A stretch of 64,000 nucleotides of DNA. Source: Capronia americana. Lineage: Eukaryota > Ascomycota > Eurotiomycetes > Chaetothyriales > Herpotrichiellaceae. The stretch covers positions 1,488,001-1,552,000 of the forward strand of contig JADWQD010000007.1 in NCBI GenBank assembly GCA_016110215.1. The letters are read 5' to 3'. Positions 33,740-44,240 of the stretch are shown piece by piece. Position 1 is the first letter of the stretch. Each line of letters opens with the position of its first letter. Under the pieces are notes generated by a model that saw only the letters and a program-made list of their open reading frames with translations, was not told the origin of the DNA and made no database searches. Position numbers and translations under genes: made by a program.

Positions 33740-36700
33740 ATGGCTCCTCGTAGCTTCGCCGATCAACGCAAACGCCAGGCCTATAGAGTTTTGAAACCCT
33801 CGGCTTCTACTGATGTGTACAGAAGGGTCGGCCTTCCATCTCGTCGGCCAGGAAGGAACGGGACGGTCACCCAGCTTGAGACCCTCGTACCCCTTCCCGC
33901 ACCTCGATCGCGGTACTCGCCAAGCTCAAAAACTAAGCTCCTCCTGGCGGCGGCAGATGAGCAAAACATACCTGAGGAACCCGCAGCTCTACGCGGCAAT
34001 ATCAACAATCGACCCACCACCAACGCGCCAAACGAACGATCCATTCCAAATGAACGATCCATTCCGCTCCGAAGGAGCACATCACCAGGCCTGGAGCTGG
34101 CCGACATTGACGATGCAACTTCACTGGGGGAAGTTGAAGAGACAATTCAACAAATCACAGATTACTTCGATTTCTGGTCAAAGGGCGGCTTTAAGGAGGG
34201 GCCAGCTAGTCTCTTCGCAGACATGAGACTCATTAATCGCCGTTTGGATGTTGCACTTGAACTTTTCGGAGATGTTACCTCCTCTCGTATTATCGACAAG
34301 GTAAACACAGAGTTCAGGTATCTCTACGAAAGATTCGTTAATGTGTGGAGCAACGCCGCTCAGGAGGCTCTCGTCAACAAGCTCGATCGGCTCCAGGCAC
34401 AACTCCAAGCTCGCATCGCCCACCGCCCTACAGCAATCCACGAAATTGACTTCACCTCATTTGTTCTAGATGTTGCTGCTGTATCGCCGTCTTTCGCGTT
34501 GCAAGCACTTCTGGGCTCTACATACAACACCGTTCCGTTTCTGGTCTCTGAAGTTGCGGCGAAAGATCTCTTCGACCAAGCCGAGGCGTTACTCTCCGCA
34601 TTCCAAGATGTCACGTATGACACTGAAGCCAAGGAGCTGTGGCTTTTGATATGGCGAAGCTTGAAAACTGTGTTCGTTGCCTTCGACCAAGGAGGGGCCC
34701 CAACCTCTCCGACGAACACTTTGCGTGACCGGCGATTCTTCGAGATCCCTGACGTTCGCCGGGAGTTGAAGCGTCTGACCTGCACAACTGAAGCAGCAAA
34801 TCCGAGGAGCATTGAGGAAATAGTCGGCAGATACTGCCGATACATTCATAAGTGTCAGGTCGACCCCGAGAACAAATACGAGGCCCTCCAACGACCCCAA
34901 GACACGCCTCTGGGAGAACATACTAAAAATGCGCTGAAGAAGTTTATCAAGACTGGAAGGTTCGAAACAAGCACGCTTTCCAAGATTCATTTTGCTGTGG
35001 GACGGTTCAACAAGATCAATAGCGGCCCGGCGAAGGTCATTCGATGGAGGAGTCGTCACGACGATGGAGTATGGGAAATGGTTCCCATGGACCTCGACGC
35101 CCCTGTCTCAGCTCAGCCTTCTCCTTCAGTAAAGAGTCACCTCAACGTACAGCATGTTCGCCACCCGAGCTTGCCATTGGCTTCAGACTCACCTGCTTTC
35201 AACCTCAATGGAGGCATCACGGAAAAGCCGGCGAACCGTCTCTTCCCATATCCCGAAGGCATCAACATCAAGAGTGACTTTGATTACGTGTGGTATCCTT
35301 CCCCAGAGACACGAGCTCATGAGGTGGTTCAGAATGAGCAGATATCCCGAGAACTAGCCCACCCTGGAATTGTATCTGAAGGGCCACGGCCCGAGTATCT
35401 GATCAACCGACCACCACGTCACGCTCGAGATCCTGCCGAACTTACCAAAGCAAGCCTTGGGCCGTTCTCCTGTATCCGTTTTGCAATTCACCAACTACTT
35501 GCAAAGAAGCGTGTCCTCCCTGACAGCAAAACCCCATCTTTCAGCCGACTTCCTACCAGCCGGGGGGCATTGCCACTTGAGTCTAGCTCTAAAATCCTTG
35601 ACCAAGGATCCAGGGTACACAAGCCCATTTCGTCGGGTCAAGTATCTCGACTTCGCGGCGGAGATGGCCGTTCAGTGAACTTGTTAATAGGTGCCAGCGG
35701 GCGACACCACTTCGACACGGCAGCATTCCATCGAAAAATGGTCGCTTCAGCTATATTGGAAGTGAAGAGCAAATGTGGTCGCGATGTGGCCATTGATGTG
35801 GCCGAGATATTGAAACTCTTGCCGCAGACCGGCTACGATGTTCGGGAGGTGGCCACGAGGTATACAGCTCCTGAGAGAGGCACTAGGGATCGTCCTACTC
35901 TGGCAAGGCACGCGCGTGCAGGCGCAAGGCCATTTGACCAAAATGTCGCTGCTGATCAAAGCAGACATCTACCTCCGGTGGACGAACGCGACGTGTTCGA
36001 ACGTGCCGGAGTATCTGAATACCGGGTGAACAACTCACCAAGAGCCACACCGGAGGGGTGGGAGGAAGAATCGCTCGACGAGCATGATGAAGCCAACGAT
36101 GATGACCAAGAGAACCATCCTCCCGGTCCTGCAGGCCCCCGGATCCCGTTGGGCGAAATACACTCAGGGGACTATCCGATCGTTCAAAGGGATGAGAGTA
36201 GTCTGCCGCCACGATCTGAGGAATCGGAACGTCCGGTGAGGGTACACTGCCATCCGTGCCCGAGATATGCAGGGCAATATCATCACGACTGCCCAGGGTG
36301 GCGCTCTTGTCCAGGATGGGAGCCTATAACCCCTCCGTATGTACCGACCAGTCCCACATTCCCTCTCGACGATGACGTGGACGATAATCAAGCGAGAGAC
36401 AGTCCCGATGACGAGCATGGGCACGACCAACATACCGGTGGCGGGGTTCCGGGGGGGAACAATGGGCCAGACGGCCCTTTCGATGTTTACCAGGATGACG
36501 ATCAACCTGGTGAGCAGGATAGCAGATACAACGGCGACCAAGGCGGAAATGATGTCGATGGGAACCAGGACAAGATCATCACATCTTCGTCTGAAGGGTC
36601 TGCGACTGAGGACGGCCAGACGCTGCAAAGCTTGTTTGGCGATGATGAAGGCCGCTTCGCGGCCGGCATTGGTCGCCTTTCCATGCACAGCTTTGCTCAC

Positions 36701-37594
36701 ATTGAGGAAGGATTTGAGTCGCTTGGCCAAGAAGACCGAGATCCCTCCACGGACGGCATGGTCGTAGGCAATATGATACCCTGGCTGGAATCCATCGCAG
36801 CAGCGATCAACACGCTGAGAGACGAATATCTGGCTGCGCTAAAGGGGGAACAAAAGCCGTCCATGGAAATAATGCCGGTGGAGCCGTCCAGATCCAAAGC
36901 TTCCGTCAGGGCACATCCGGCCACGTACAAGCTCTGCAAGAGAGCTTTCCAGGACCTCCAGTTTTCTCATGGACGGGTGCTCAAGTTCTTCGACTACACG
37001 CATCCTCGGACACTCCTAAGCTTCCGTTATGCATTCAATGCGTTAATTGTTGCTGTTAGAGAGTTACTGGTGCTTCTACGGGAATACCATCAGTCCATCG
37101 TGGATCCCAAGCTCGACAATGGAGACGAGGACGAAGAGGGCGATGACCAGCATAGCCGTCCCCCAAAGTCGCCCAGCAATGGCTCAATCGTCACACCGCC
37201 AATGTCGAAGGTCGGTTATGTGCAAAAATCGGTTCAAGAGGTCACAGAAGCTCCTACAGGTCATAAGCCAAACCCTCTGCCAACGCGAAGTGACTATGAG
37301 AACATGTTCGTGTCTGAGCTGTGCCGTGAACTCGAGCAGAACCGCGGCATTGAAGACATCAAAGGCGCGCTTGGGAAGAAGAATCCGGCGAAGAAAGACT
37401 ATATTGACAAACTCATGGCGCTGGATAAAGACGGAATCGTTGGCAAGGGTGCCTCGGAATGTTACCGCAACATCACAGGGAACTGGAAGGCGCGCGGCGT
37501 ACCAAGGGATTGGCATATGGACACAGCCCTCAAGGAGTATTATGCAAAGCTCGATAGAGACAAGGAAGCAACTTCGTCGGAAGCAACTTCATGA
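33740..37594 (+). CDS. large uncharacterised protein, 1284 residues, single exon
   Basis: An uninterrupted frame from ATG 33740 to TGA 37594 is far too long to be chance and its composition is protein-like. I recognise no catalytic domain. Visible parts are a basic N-terminus, a short duplication (NERSIP twice, near 99), a helical region at about 125-440, and a Cys/His cluster at about 836-858 (HCHPCPRYAGQYHHDC, then CPGW). A long Asp/Gly/Asn-rich acidic stretch follows at about 870-955, then a helical part at about 1000-1115. The lysine-rich C-terminus (about 1190-1280, ELCRELEQN...KKNPAKKDYIDKLMALDK) loosely resembles a SAP-like DNA-binding helix pair. No signal peptide or membrane segment is seen. 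It is most likely nuclear or cytosolic and perhaps lineage-restricted. The gene stands alone with wide flanks. Confidence 0.85.
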   Translation: MAPRSFADQRKRQAYRVLKPSASTDVYRRVGLPSRRPGRNGTVTQLETLVPLPAPRSRYSPSSKTKLLLAAADEQNIPEEPAALRGNINNRPTTNAPNERSIPNERSIPLRRSTSPGLELADIDDATSLGEVEETIQQITDYFDFWSKGGFKEGPASLFADMRLINRRLDVALELFGDVTSSRIIDKVNTEFRYLYERFVNVWSNAAQEALVNKLDRLQAQLQARIAHRPTAIHEIDFTSFVLDVAAVSPSFALQALLGSTYNTVPFLVSEVAAKDLFDQAEALLSAFQDVTYDTEAKELWLLIWRSLKTVFVAFDQGGAPTSPTNTLRDRRFFEIPDVRRELKRLTCTTEAANPRSIEEIVGRYCRYIHKCQVDPENKYEALQRPQDTPLGEHTKNALKKFIKTGRFETSTLSKIHFAVGRFNKINSGPAKVIRWRSRHDDGVWEMVPMDLDAPVSAQPSPSVKSHLNVQHVRHPSLPLASDSPAFNLNGGITEKPANRLFPYPEGINIKSDFDYVWYPSPETRAHEVVQNEQISRELAHPGIVSEGPRPEYLINRPPRHARDPAELTKASLGPFSCIRFAIHQLLAKKRVLPDSKTPSFSRLPTSRGALPLESSSKILDQGSRVHKPISSGQVSRLRGGDGRSVNLLIGASGRHHFDTAAFHRKMVASAILEVKSKCGRDVAIDVAEILKLLPQTGYDVREVATRYTAPERGTRDRPTLARHARAGARPFDQNVAADQSRHLPPVDERDVFERAGVSEYRVNNSPRATPEGWEEESLDEHDEANDDDQENHPPGPAGPRIPLGEIHSGDYPIVQRDESSLPPRSEESERPVRVHCHPCPRYAGQYHHDCPGWRSCPGWEPITPPYVPTSPTFPLDDDVDDNQARDSPDDEHGHDQHTGGGVPGGNNGPDGPFDVYQDDDQPGEQDSRYNGDQGGNDVDGNQDKIITSSSEGSATEDGQTLQSLFGDDEGRFAAGIGRLSMHSFAHIEEGFESLGQEDRDPSTDGMVVGNMIPWLESIAAAINTLRDEYLAALKGEQKPSMEIMPVEPSRSKASVRAHPATYKLCKRAFQDLQFSHGRVLKFFDYTHPRTLLSFRYAFNALIVAVRELLVLLREYHQSIVDPKLDNGDEDEEGDDQHSRPPKSPSNGSIVTPPMSKVGYVQKSVQEVTEAPTGHKPNPLPTRSDYENMFVSELCRELEQNRGIEDIKGALGKKNPAKKDYIDKLMALDKDGIVGKGASECYRNITGNWKARGVPRDWHMDTALKEYYAKLDRDKEATSSEATS

Positions 37595-39137
37595 CCGCAG
37601 CATGCCAGGCACCAAGAGAACCAATCCTCCAGTAATACGAGCGGATCGGCAGCACTCGTACGGTATGGTTCTATTTTCCAGGAAATCATTCATCATATTC
37701 AGAAAGCATCTAGAGACATTTAATGGTTTAATATGGCTTAAATTTTGGTTGGAAGAATGGGCGTCATTTGTGTCTGGGTAGCGGATTGTGATCGAAGCAT
37801 ACACTTTTCAAGTTAGTCGTTTCATCGTGCATGTGAAATGTTCTTCTGCCAATTGTTCGCGGTTTGTTCAAAAGACTCGCTCAGAGACACGCGCGAGGAG
37901 GCATTAGGTGGAGTCGAATTACACGACCCGAGCATCGCGAGTTGTCGCATAAGTTTCCATGACGGCATGAGAAGATGAAACACGATCGTCAGTTCGCAAC
38001 CTCACAGCCTCGTTGGTCCTGTGGGGGATGGTTTGATTGAGATCACCGAGATATTCAGGGGAGACGAATCACAGACCGTGAGGCCGCCAAGACCGACATT
38101 TCAACTGAAGTGGCACGACTAGGTACCTCAAACTCGGTTCACTCTAAGCTCACTCAGTCTTCACTCATTTCGCTTGTGAGCAGTACCGTGATGATGATGG
38201 TTGCGCATCGAAAGCTGGTCTTCATACTCTAAGTGCCTTCTTAACAACCTGGCGACCCTGAGTCGAAGCAAACTGTGTTGATGTCATCGCTCTGCTCACT
38301 CACTCCTTCGTGTCGAACCCTGCGCCAAAAAATGCGGAGCCTCGTTTGCCCTGCGAGTCACCCCTTGATGAAGATCAAACACAGCCGGCCCCGAGATCGT
38401 CGTACTATCCGCTTCGTTAGGAGAATTATTTTCTTAGTCTCCGGTCTGCTCGAACTGTGTGCACAGTCCCAAGTTACCGGTTCGAGCTGGCTCGCAGGGT
38501 GGTCTCCCGCAAGGGTGACTGACAGCGACAAGCTCAAAGGAAGGGCAACTCGGCATGTTCCATGCGCCAAGACGACGAGCCCATCCGTCACACGCGATCG
38601 TTCGTCGTGAAACGGCACAGCCTTGATCAACCTTGCCCTTGGTAGAGGTATCATGAAATGCGGAGAAGATGGATACATTCGCAGAGAGCACGACGAGGGT
38701 CCTCCCTTGCTTGCCTCAAATCCTCCAGCAGATGGTTTAAGTATGCGACCTTCCTGTGTTCGTTCAGACTGCTCTCCTCTCAGGAAAAGTATATACATCC
38801 CTTGACGACTACTCGGTATTTCACTTGCCCGTCCCCCCCTCTCTCTCATTTCATAGGATTTTACAACCTTACACATTCTTTAACAACCGTCTCTCTCCTA
38901 CTATCGGTGCCTACAACGACAAAGGGGAATAATACCGTCAGGCCACGGCAATCTCCCTCTACTCGCCAACCACCTTCAAATACCCGGTCACTTGTCCATC
39001 TTAGCACGCAAGAAGACAAAGGTGCGGGTTCATCACTCAGCTCAGCGACATCAGCTCAGTCAAGAGCCCTGACCTCACGTCACCTCAGCACAACTCAGAG
39101 TCTATTCATCCACCTATCAAGCACACATCCAAACACC
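37595..39137. other. intergenic, nothing recognised
   Basis: The 3' flank of the large gene and a long upstream region of the small GPI protein. A TATATA near 38789 and a pyrimidine-rich tract near 38830-38900 may belong to its promoter. The frame of the GPI gene is open upstream to 38658 but its composition there is not that of a secreted protein. Confidence 0.45.
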
Positions 39138-39599
39138 ATGCGGCCCTCCTTCATCCTCGCGCCCCTCGCCTCCATCCTCGTCACCGGGCCCATCATCCCC
39201 GTAGCAGCCCAAGACCTCGACTCTCTCATCTCAGACGCCGCCTCCGCCGTGTCGAGCATCGCCACCGCCATCGGCAGCGAAACCACCAATGAAGCGCTCA
39301 TCACGTCCGTTGCCTCGGAGATCGTGTCCGCAGTGAGCTCGTTGACCACCGACCCCAGCCTGGCCAGTCAGTATAGTAGTTTGGTCGATGGATTTTCCAG
39401 CCAGTTGGCAGATGAGACTTCAAGTGCCGCTGCTGGCGCTGCTACGAGTACCAGTACCAGTACCGGTGCCGGTGCGGATGCCAGTTCGACGGGGGACAGT
39501 GGAAATACAGGAGGCAGGATCGTCGTGCCGGGCTGGACCCTCGCGGCGATGGGGGCCGGTGTTGGCGTGGTCGGCCTCGGTGTCGGCGTCTTTTTCTAA
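39138..39599 (+). CDS. small secreted Ser/Ala-rich GPI-anchor-type protein
   Basis: The frame is open from 38658, but the internal ATG at 39138 gives a clean signal peptide (MRPSFILAPLASILVTGPII...AAQ), so I place the start there, for 153 residues. The mature part is Ser/Ala/Thr-rich with alternating helical segments (SDAASAVSSIATAIGSE), then a Thr/Ser/Gly low-complexity tract. It ends in a hydrophobic tail (WTLAAMGAGVGVVGLGVGVFF) after small residues, as in GPI-anchored surface proteins. No domain is recognised. Such proteins usually sit in the plasma membrane or cell wall. Confidence 0.75.
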   Translation: MRPSFILAPLASILVTGPIIPVAAQDLDSLISDAASAVSSIATAIGSETTNEALITSVASEIVSAVSSLTTDPSLASQYSSLVDGFSSQLADETSSAAAGAATSTSTSTGAGADASSTGDSGNTGGRIVVPGWTLAAMGAGVGVVGLGVGVFF

Positions 39600-39925
39600 C
39601 CTTGCTACATCCTCGCACATACATATGGAGTACTTCAAAGATTTGGGCGGGGCGGGATGAGCAATGCTACAGGACAAGTACGCGACAGTACGCGCCAGCA
39701 CGCGCCATGATGCTGCCGGATGGATAGAAGGCGCCTGGTTATATCACTGCGCCCATTGAAAGACCATTGAATCGAATTGGAGTTGGAATCGAGGAATCGG
39801 AATCGGAGTACTGTGTACGTACTGTCCTCGTACTGTGACTGTACTTGGAGCTGGAGTTGGAGTTGGCCTCTTCGGCGTATTGCTATATACATATATCTGG
39901 AGGATGGTCTCTAGCAACCCATCCT

Positions 39926-40006
39926 ACCTACCTACCTACCTACCTACCTACCTACCTACCTACCTACCTACCTACCTACCTACCTACCTACCTACCTACC
40001 TACTAC
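39926..40006. repeat. (TACC)n microsatellite abutting the gap
   Basis: About twenty perfect units of the tetranucleotide TACC run directly into the N stretch. The true length is unknown because the assembly breaks here. Confidence 0.95.
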
Positions 40007-40103
40007 NNNNNNNNNNNNNNNNNNNNNNNNNNNNNNNNNNNNNNNNNNNNNNNNNNNNNNNNNNNNNNNNNNNNNNNNNNNNNNNNNNNNNNNNNNNNNN
40101 NNN
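40007..40103. other. assembly gap (97 N)
   Basis: A run of undetermined bases between the TACC repeat and CTATACTATAC. Its size may be an estimate. Confidence 1.
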
Positions 40104-40118
40104 CTATACTATACTTGT

Positions 40119-40166
40119 TGACCTGGACCTGGACCTCGACCTCGACCTCAACTTCGACTTCGAACC
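40119..40166. repeat. 6-bp repeat (ACCTGG / ACCTCG)
   Basis: About eight imperfect hexamers, GACCTG then GACCTC then GACTTC, lie just right of the gap. Confidence 0.8.
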
Positions 40167-40307
40167 TCTCCGAGTGGAATTTAGATGTACCTACCCCAAG
40201 AATACCGAGTACCTTTTCTTTCACCTCTCATAAATTAAAATTTCCAAGTGTCCTAACTCGCTAAAACCTATCTTCCTCACTCGGTACCGTCATAGAGATC
40301 CGGCAAT

Positions 40308-40333
40308 GGCAAGGCAAGGCAAGGCAAGGCAAC
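40308..40333. repeat. short (GGCAA) pentamer repeat
   Basis: Five tandem copies of AAGGC/GGCAA, the last imperfect. Confidence 0.8.
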
Positions 40334-41109
40334 GCCAGCGGCAACGTCTCTTTTTCCTAATGCTAACGGTATCATATGTATAGATTCTAGACTCTAGACT
40401 CTTATCATAGCAGGAAGTTATCAGTCATCAGTCATCATGGGACGACGTTGGCCGAGGTGGCCGAAGTCTACTCGTGTACTCGGTATTATGTATTCTATCG
40501 ACGCCATGGCAATTCTAGCTCTACCACTCTACCACGCCGGGAAAAATACTTTGCTTCATACCTGACGTAGCGACACTCTCCAAGGTCGAGAACCGGTGCT
40601 TTGATCACAGCTCGGGATCGCAATTCCTGCGATGACGCCAGCCGCCAGCTCACAAAGGAACTCAATCGGCCAGCCCATTCCAAGCTCGGGCAAGCGAGAA
40701 CAGCCCAGGGGAGTGCTACGTGGTATCCCAAACCCCAGATCACAGATCGAAGGCCACTGGATTGTGCGCTGTGAAAAACCCGTGATCCGAGCACCTTCAC
40801 CGTGGGTTGTTGCAGGATCACGCACGCGCATTCTTGAACCTACTGCCCCCTAGCCATCAATTCCACGCTGGAATGCTGCGTGCAGGCATATCACAACAAA
40901 CAATTCGCCGGCCACCTTGAATTAAAATGGGCTCGCTCGTGCTGGAAACTCTCGTCCCCTTTGCTTCTTCCAGTCATTCATTTGAAGTCCAGTCACTCGT
41001 TTATCCCTTTCTTTTTTCCTCTCGCATATTGCAGCAACATTTCTTTCCCAGGAGTCCTCATCTTTCCACGGCCAAACAGCATCATATCGAGTTAGAATAA
41101 TCTGCCGAT

Positions 41110-42004
41110 ATGCCTTCTTTCACCGCTGCCATTGCCCTTGGCATCTTCGCCTACAAGGCCATGGCTCAAACTTCAACCTTCGACCCGCCCATCACCTTCG
41201 CCAATGTCACGGCCGGACAGGTGCAGGCAATCGGTTGGACTCTCGGCGATGGGACACCGGTCTCGCTCTTCCTGGGTAACACCACCTGGAACATGGGAAT
41301 CTTCGGTATGAGCGACGTTTGTAATCTCTCGAGAACCGTCCACAGGCTGACAAGCGACCCCAGAGAACAAGGCTGCCACTGACGCCGCTTTTGACTGGAC
41401 CGTCACCGTCCCTGCCGACTTCGTTGCCGGCAACTATGCCTTGGCTCTGGTTCAAAGCGGAGCGATGGACTTCTCTCCGCTGTTCACCGTCATCATCCCT
41501 GATGGTTACGTGCCACCACCACCGCAGGGCGGGCCCAGTTCGACGACTTCAAGCATGCCTCCAGCGACAACGACAACGTCAATGACAACCACGTCCAGCG
41601 GAAACATGACGGACAGCCCAACCCTCATCTCAGCTTCTACAACAGTGACTGATAGCGCGTGTCCGATTGTGACCATCACCGTCTGGGACCCAGAGTGCGG
41701 CTGTCATAAGAAAACGGAGATGCCGCAAACGGCTGTGTCAACCGCCTCAGGGATTCCCGGCAGCCAATATACCTGGTGGGACCACGAGTGCGGATGCCAG
41801 AAGTCAGCCATGGTTCCTGCTCCTACCACTGCTACGGGCGGCAAGCCCTACACCGCGCCCGCCGGTGGAAATGTGCCAGTCGCCCCCTCCGCTACTCCCT
41901 CGGTACCTGCGCCGGCGGCTCCTTCACACCCAGTGTACACGGGTGCTGCAAACAAACTGTCGGTGGCTGGATTGGGATTCATTGCTGCTGCATTCCTTGC
42001 TTGA
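41110..42004 (+). CDS. Kre9/Knh1-like GPI-anchored Ser/Thr-rich surface protein
   Basis: Two exons (41110-41305 and 41364-42004) give 278 residues. A signal peptide (1-19, ending KAMAQ) is followed by an immunoglobulin-like domain: FDPPITFANVTAGQVQAIGW, then WNMGIFENKAATDAAFDWTVTVPADF and NYALALVQSG. This is the pattern of the fungal Ser/Thr-rich GPI-anchored family related to yeast Kre9/Knh1 N-termini, involved in wall beta-1,6-glucan. Then come a Pro/Ser/Thr-rich stalk and two copies of W-D-x-E-C-G-C-x-K (W173 and W204, 31 apart). A second Pro-rich linker leads to a C-terminal hydrophobic tail after Gly-Ala-Ala-Asn, suitable for GPI attachment. Confidence 0.85.
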
Positions 42005-42310
42005 TTCGTCCCGGGGTATCATTTCGGCCTCCTTTCCTTTGTTTGTCGCTGAAAGGGCATAAGCATCATGAGGCGCATTGCTGGGTTATCGCTGTTATCG
42101 GCCATGTGCTGTAGACTTGAGGGAGGGAGATTGACTGCGAGCTGAAACAGGCAGCGGACTTCTATGTACGGGGTGGTGGCGTCCTGCGCGATCTGGCGCT
42201 GGGGGAAGGGTTCAGAGAGTTGTATCAATTCTTCTTCGTATAAGTTCGAATGGTCGCGCACGAGTTCTTGTAATTCTCAACGACCATAGATAACGGCGCA
42301 CCTTTCGGTT
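42005..42310. other. convergent 3' flank
   Basis: About 300 bases between convergent stop codons. Only 3' UTRs are expected. Confidence 0.5.
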
Positions 42311-43435
42311 TCATCTCTCGCCTTTTATCTTCGCAAACGCGCTGCCATCGCCCTTGGTCTTTGCAAAGGCCGAGACCTCTCCGCTGCTCAACGAAAACGG
42401 GCTCTTCGGACCATCAGGAGATCTCGGACTCAGCGCCACGGCAAACAAATCCTCTTCCGCTGGCTCCGCTGGCTCCCCTGACTGATTCGGCAGGGTCATA
42501 GAGTTGAGCGAAGCAGTAGCTTGTGCCTGTCCCTGCTGTCTTCGGATATGGTCGGGCGGTGGCTGGGCGACGATTTTCTTTGGTCCGCCCGCAGATGCGG
42601 CAGATATGGGACCGTTGCGGAAAGCGCTGAAAGATGAGTACGCCATATCCGACGCCTCAGGCGACAATGGATGTGCTTCGCGTGTCGGGGTGTTCAGGCC
42701 TCTGGAGCTGAGATCCCTCTCACTCGTACCGATGCTCAGTCCCTTCAACTTCTCACTCAACCGTCTTCCCCCAGGGGACTTTGGACTTTGAATGCCCGGA
42801 CTCGCAGGACCCATGGGCGACTTTGTGATATTACTCAAGTCAAGGCTGGGGGGCTTCTGAGCCAGGCCGAAGTTGGTCTCGATCCACGACTTTTCTGACT
42901 TGGCCATCTCCAACGCAATGCCTTCGAGGTTGTGCTCCTCTTCTTGTTTGATTTCCTTCTCTAGTATTTGCAGTCTCTTCTTGGCCCATATCGTGTGTAG
43001 AACACCTTTCTTCCCGCTGGTCTTGGCCGTAGCACCGAGCTCGGGAGTGAAGATTGCCGGCAGGGCATTGACCGTCATTCTCAGCGGCGTGGCTTCTGTC
43101 ACTGGGGTCTCCGGAGATTCGGAAGGGGGATAGTAAGCGAGGGTAACGTGAGGAGGAATGATTGCACCCGGTGGGAGGAGGAAGTATACACGGCGGATGT
43201 TGTCCGAGGGGTTGTCGTCTGCTGGGAAGGCCGTCTTCTTGCCCGACCAGGACACCTGCCATTTCCCTGACTTGTTTCTCGTCTGGTCGTCGTCTTGCCA
43301 TTCGACCATCATCACTTTCGTGCCATCGTTGCCCCTGCCCGGCTCGAACTCGAAGCGAGCCAGAGCAGTTACCGAAGACAGGGTGTCTGGGAAGCTGGGC
43401 GACCTCGGCGTCGCGGGGGTTTCGACTTCGGCCAT
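42311..43435 (-). CDS. conserved fungal hypothetical protein with beta-rich N-terminal domain
   Basis: A single exon encodes 374 residues from ATG 43435 (MAEVETPATPRSPSFPD). The frame is open further upstream but only from a non-ATG codon. The N-terminal part to about 150 reads TALARFEFEPGRGNDGTKVMMVEW, WQVSWSGKKTAFPADD and RRVYFLLPPGAIIPPHVTLAYYPP. These well-conserved strings occur in uncharacterised proteins of Eurotiomycetes and relatives. A helical region with KKRLQILEKEIKQEEEHN follows, then a long disordered Ser/Pro tail with several SP and TP sites. It ends in a short duplicated AFAKTKGDG/AFAKIKGER. No function is known to me. Confidence 0.8.
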   Translation of the reverse strand: MAEVETPATPRSPSFPDTLSSVTALARFEFEPGRGNDGTKVMMVEWQDDDQTRNKSGKWQVSWSGKKTAFPADDNPSDNIRRVYFLLPPGAIIPPHVTLAYYPPSESPETPVTEATPLRMTVNALPAIFTPELGATAKTSGKKGVLHTIWAKKRLQILEKEIKQEEEHNLEGIALEMAKSEKSWIETNFGLAQKPPSLDLSNITKSPMGPASPGIQSPKSPGGRRLSEKLKGLSIGTSERDLSSRGLNTPTREAHPLSPEASDMAYSSFSAFRNGPISAASAGGPKKIVAQPPPDHIRRQQGQAQATASLNSMTLPNQSGEPAEPAEEDLFAVALSPRSPDGPKSPFSLSSGEVSAFAKTKGDGSAFAKIKGER

Positions 43436-44240
43436 ATCTCCGTACACCGCTGACAAGCAGCCGATGAAAACAAAAGACAGTAGAGGATCAGACGAGCCAG
43501 CCAACGGAGGGACGAGGTGGACGAGTCAAGTGGCGACAGGAAGGAGGAGGCCGAGACGAACCTGGAAAACTGGGAAGGCAAGTCGCTGGGTCTCTTGAGC
43601 GCCTCTCGCAGTAGATTGCAAGGACTTTTAGTACAGTATGGACTAGGACTCCTCAGTAATTCTCCGACTATCTACAGTATCTCCATGCCATGGCGGCGGG
43701 GCGGCCAACGGCTGCAACCGTCGTCGTCATGCCCGGGTCTGTTTTTAGCTGCCACTCGCTGCCGGCTTATGCAGGGGTGCCGATGCAGTTCGGACATCTC
43801 AGAGCCCAGCTCGGTTTGCAACTCCTGCCAATATTCTTGCTGGTTCCAACTGTGACGACAAAGTCGGGGTGTGAAAGAGAAAGACCAATGCTGCCACTCG
43901 GCTAAGCGAGAGACCCCTGCCGACTGCGTCGTCGCCAATAGACGCTGTGTGACGCCCGGCCATGATTCTTCGTCCAGCGGCTTGGAAACCAATCGCCAGC
44001 AAAGCTCCCCTGGCACAGATATCATGGCTAAATACGGAGTAGGGGCCATATCTTCACGGCAATCCGGCTCGTGAGAGGGTGAATTTCACACATGACCGAT
44101 CCGTTAATATCATTAAGTCCTCACGGGTATATGCACAACATCGTAGTCCATCCTCGCCAACATTGCAACTAAGAAGAACCAAATCAAATCATCGACAGAA
44201 GCCGCCTGGTAAACAACATGAGAACAGAGCAAGAATGGTC
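43436..44240. other. intergenic, nothing recognised
   Basis: About 0.8 kb with a TACGGAGTA copy at 44033. This is presumably the promoter of the hypothetical gene to its left and the 3' flank of the JmjC gene. Confidence 0.5.

Larger units (their letters stand above)
39600..41109. other. intergenic rich in simple repeats, with assembly gap
   Basis: The stretch contains hexamer-like GGAGTT and GGAATC strings (about 39770-39870), the TACC microsatellite, the N gap, the ACCTGG/ACCTCG hexamers and a GGCAA pentamer. No gene is supported. Confidence 0.6.

Noticed and set aside
38358..38876. 172-codon minus-strand frame
   Set aside because: Non-ATG start and no motif; it overlaps the upstream region of the small GPI protein gene.
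39926..40006. TACC tract considered as a telomere-like or CRISPR-like array
   Set aside because: It is a perfect tetranucleotide microsatellite without spacers and does not match TTAGGG.
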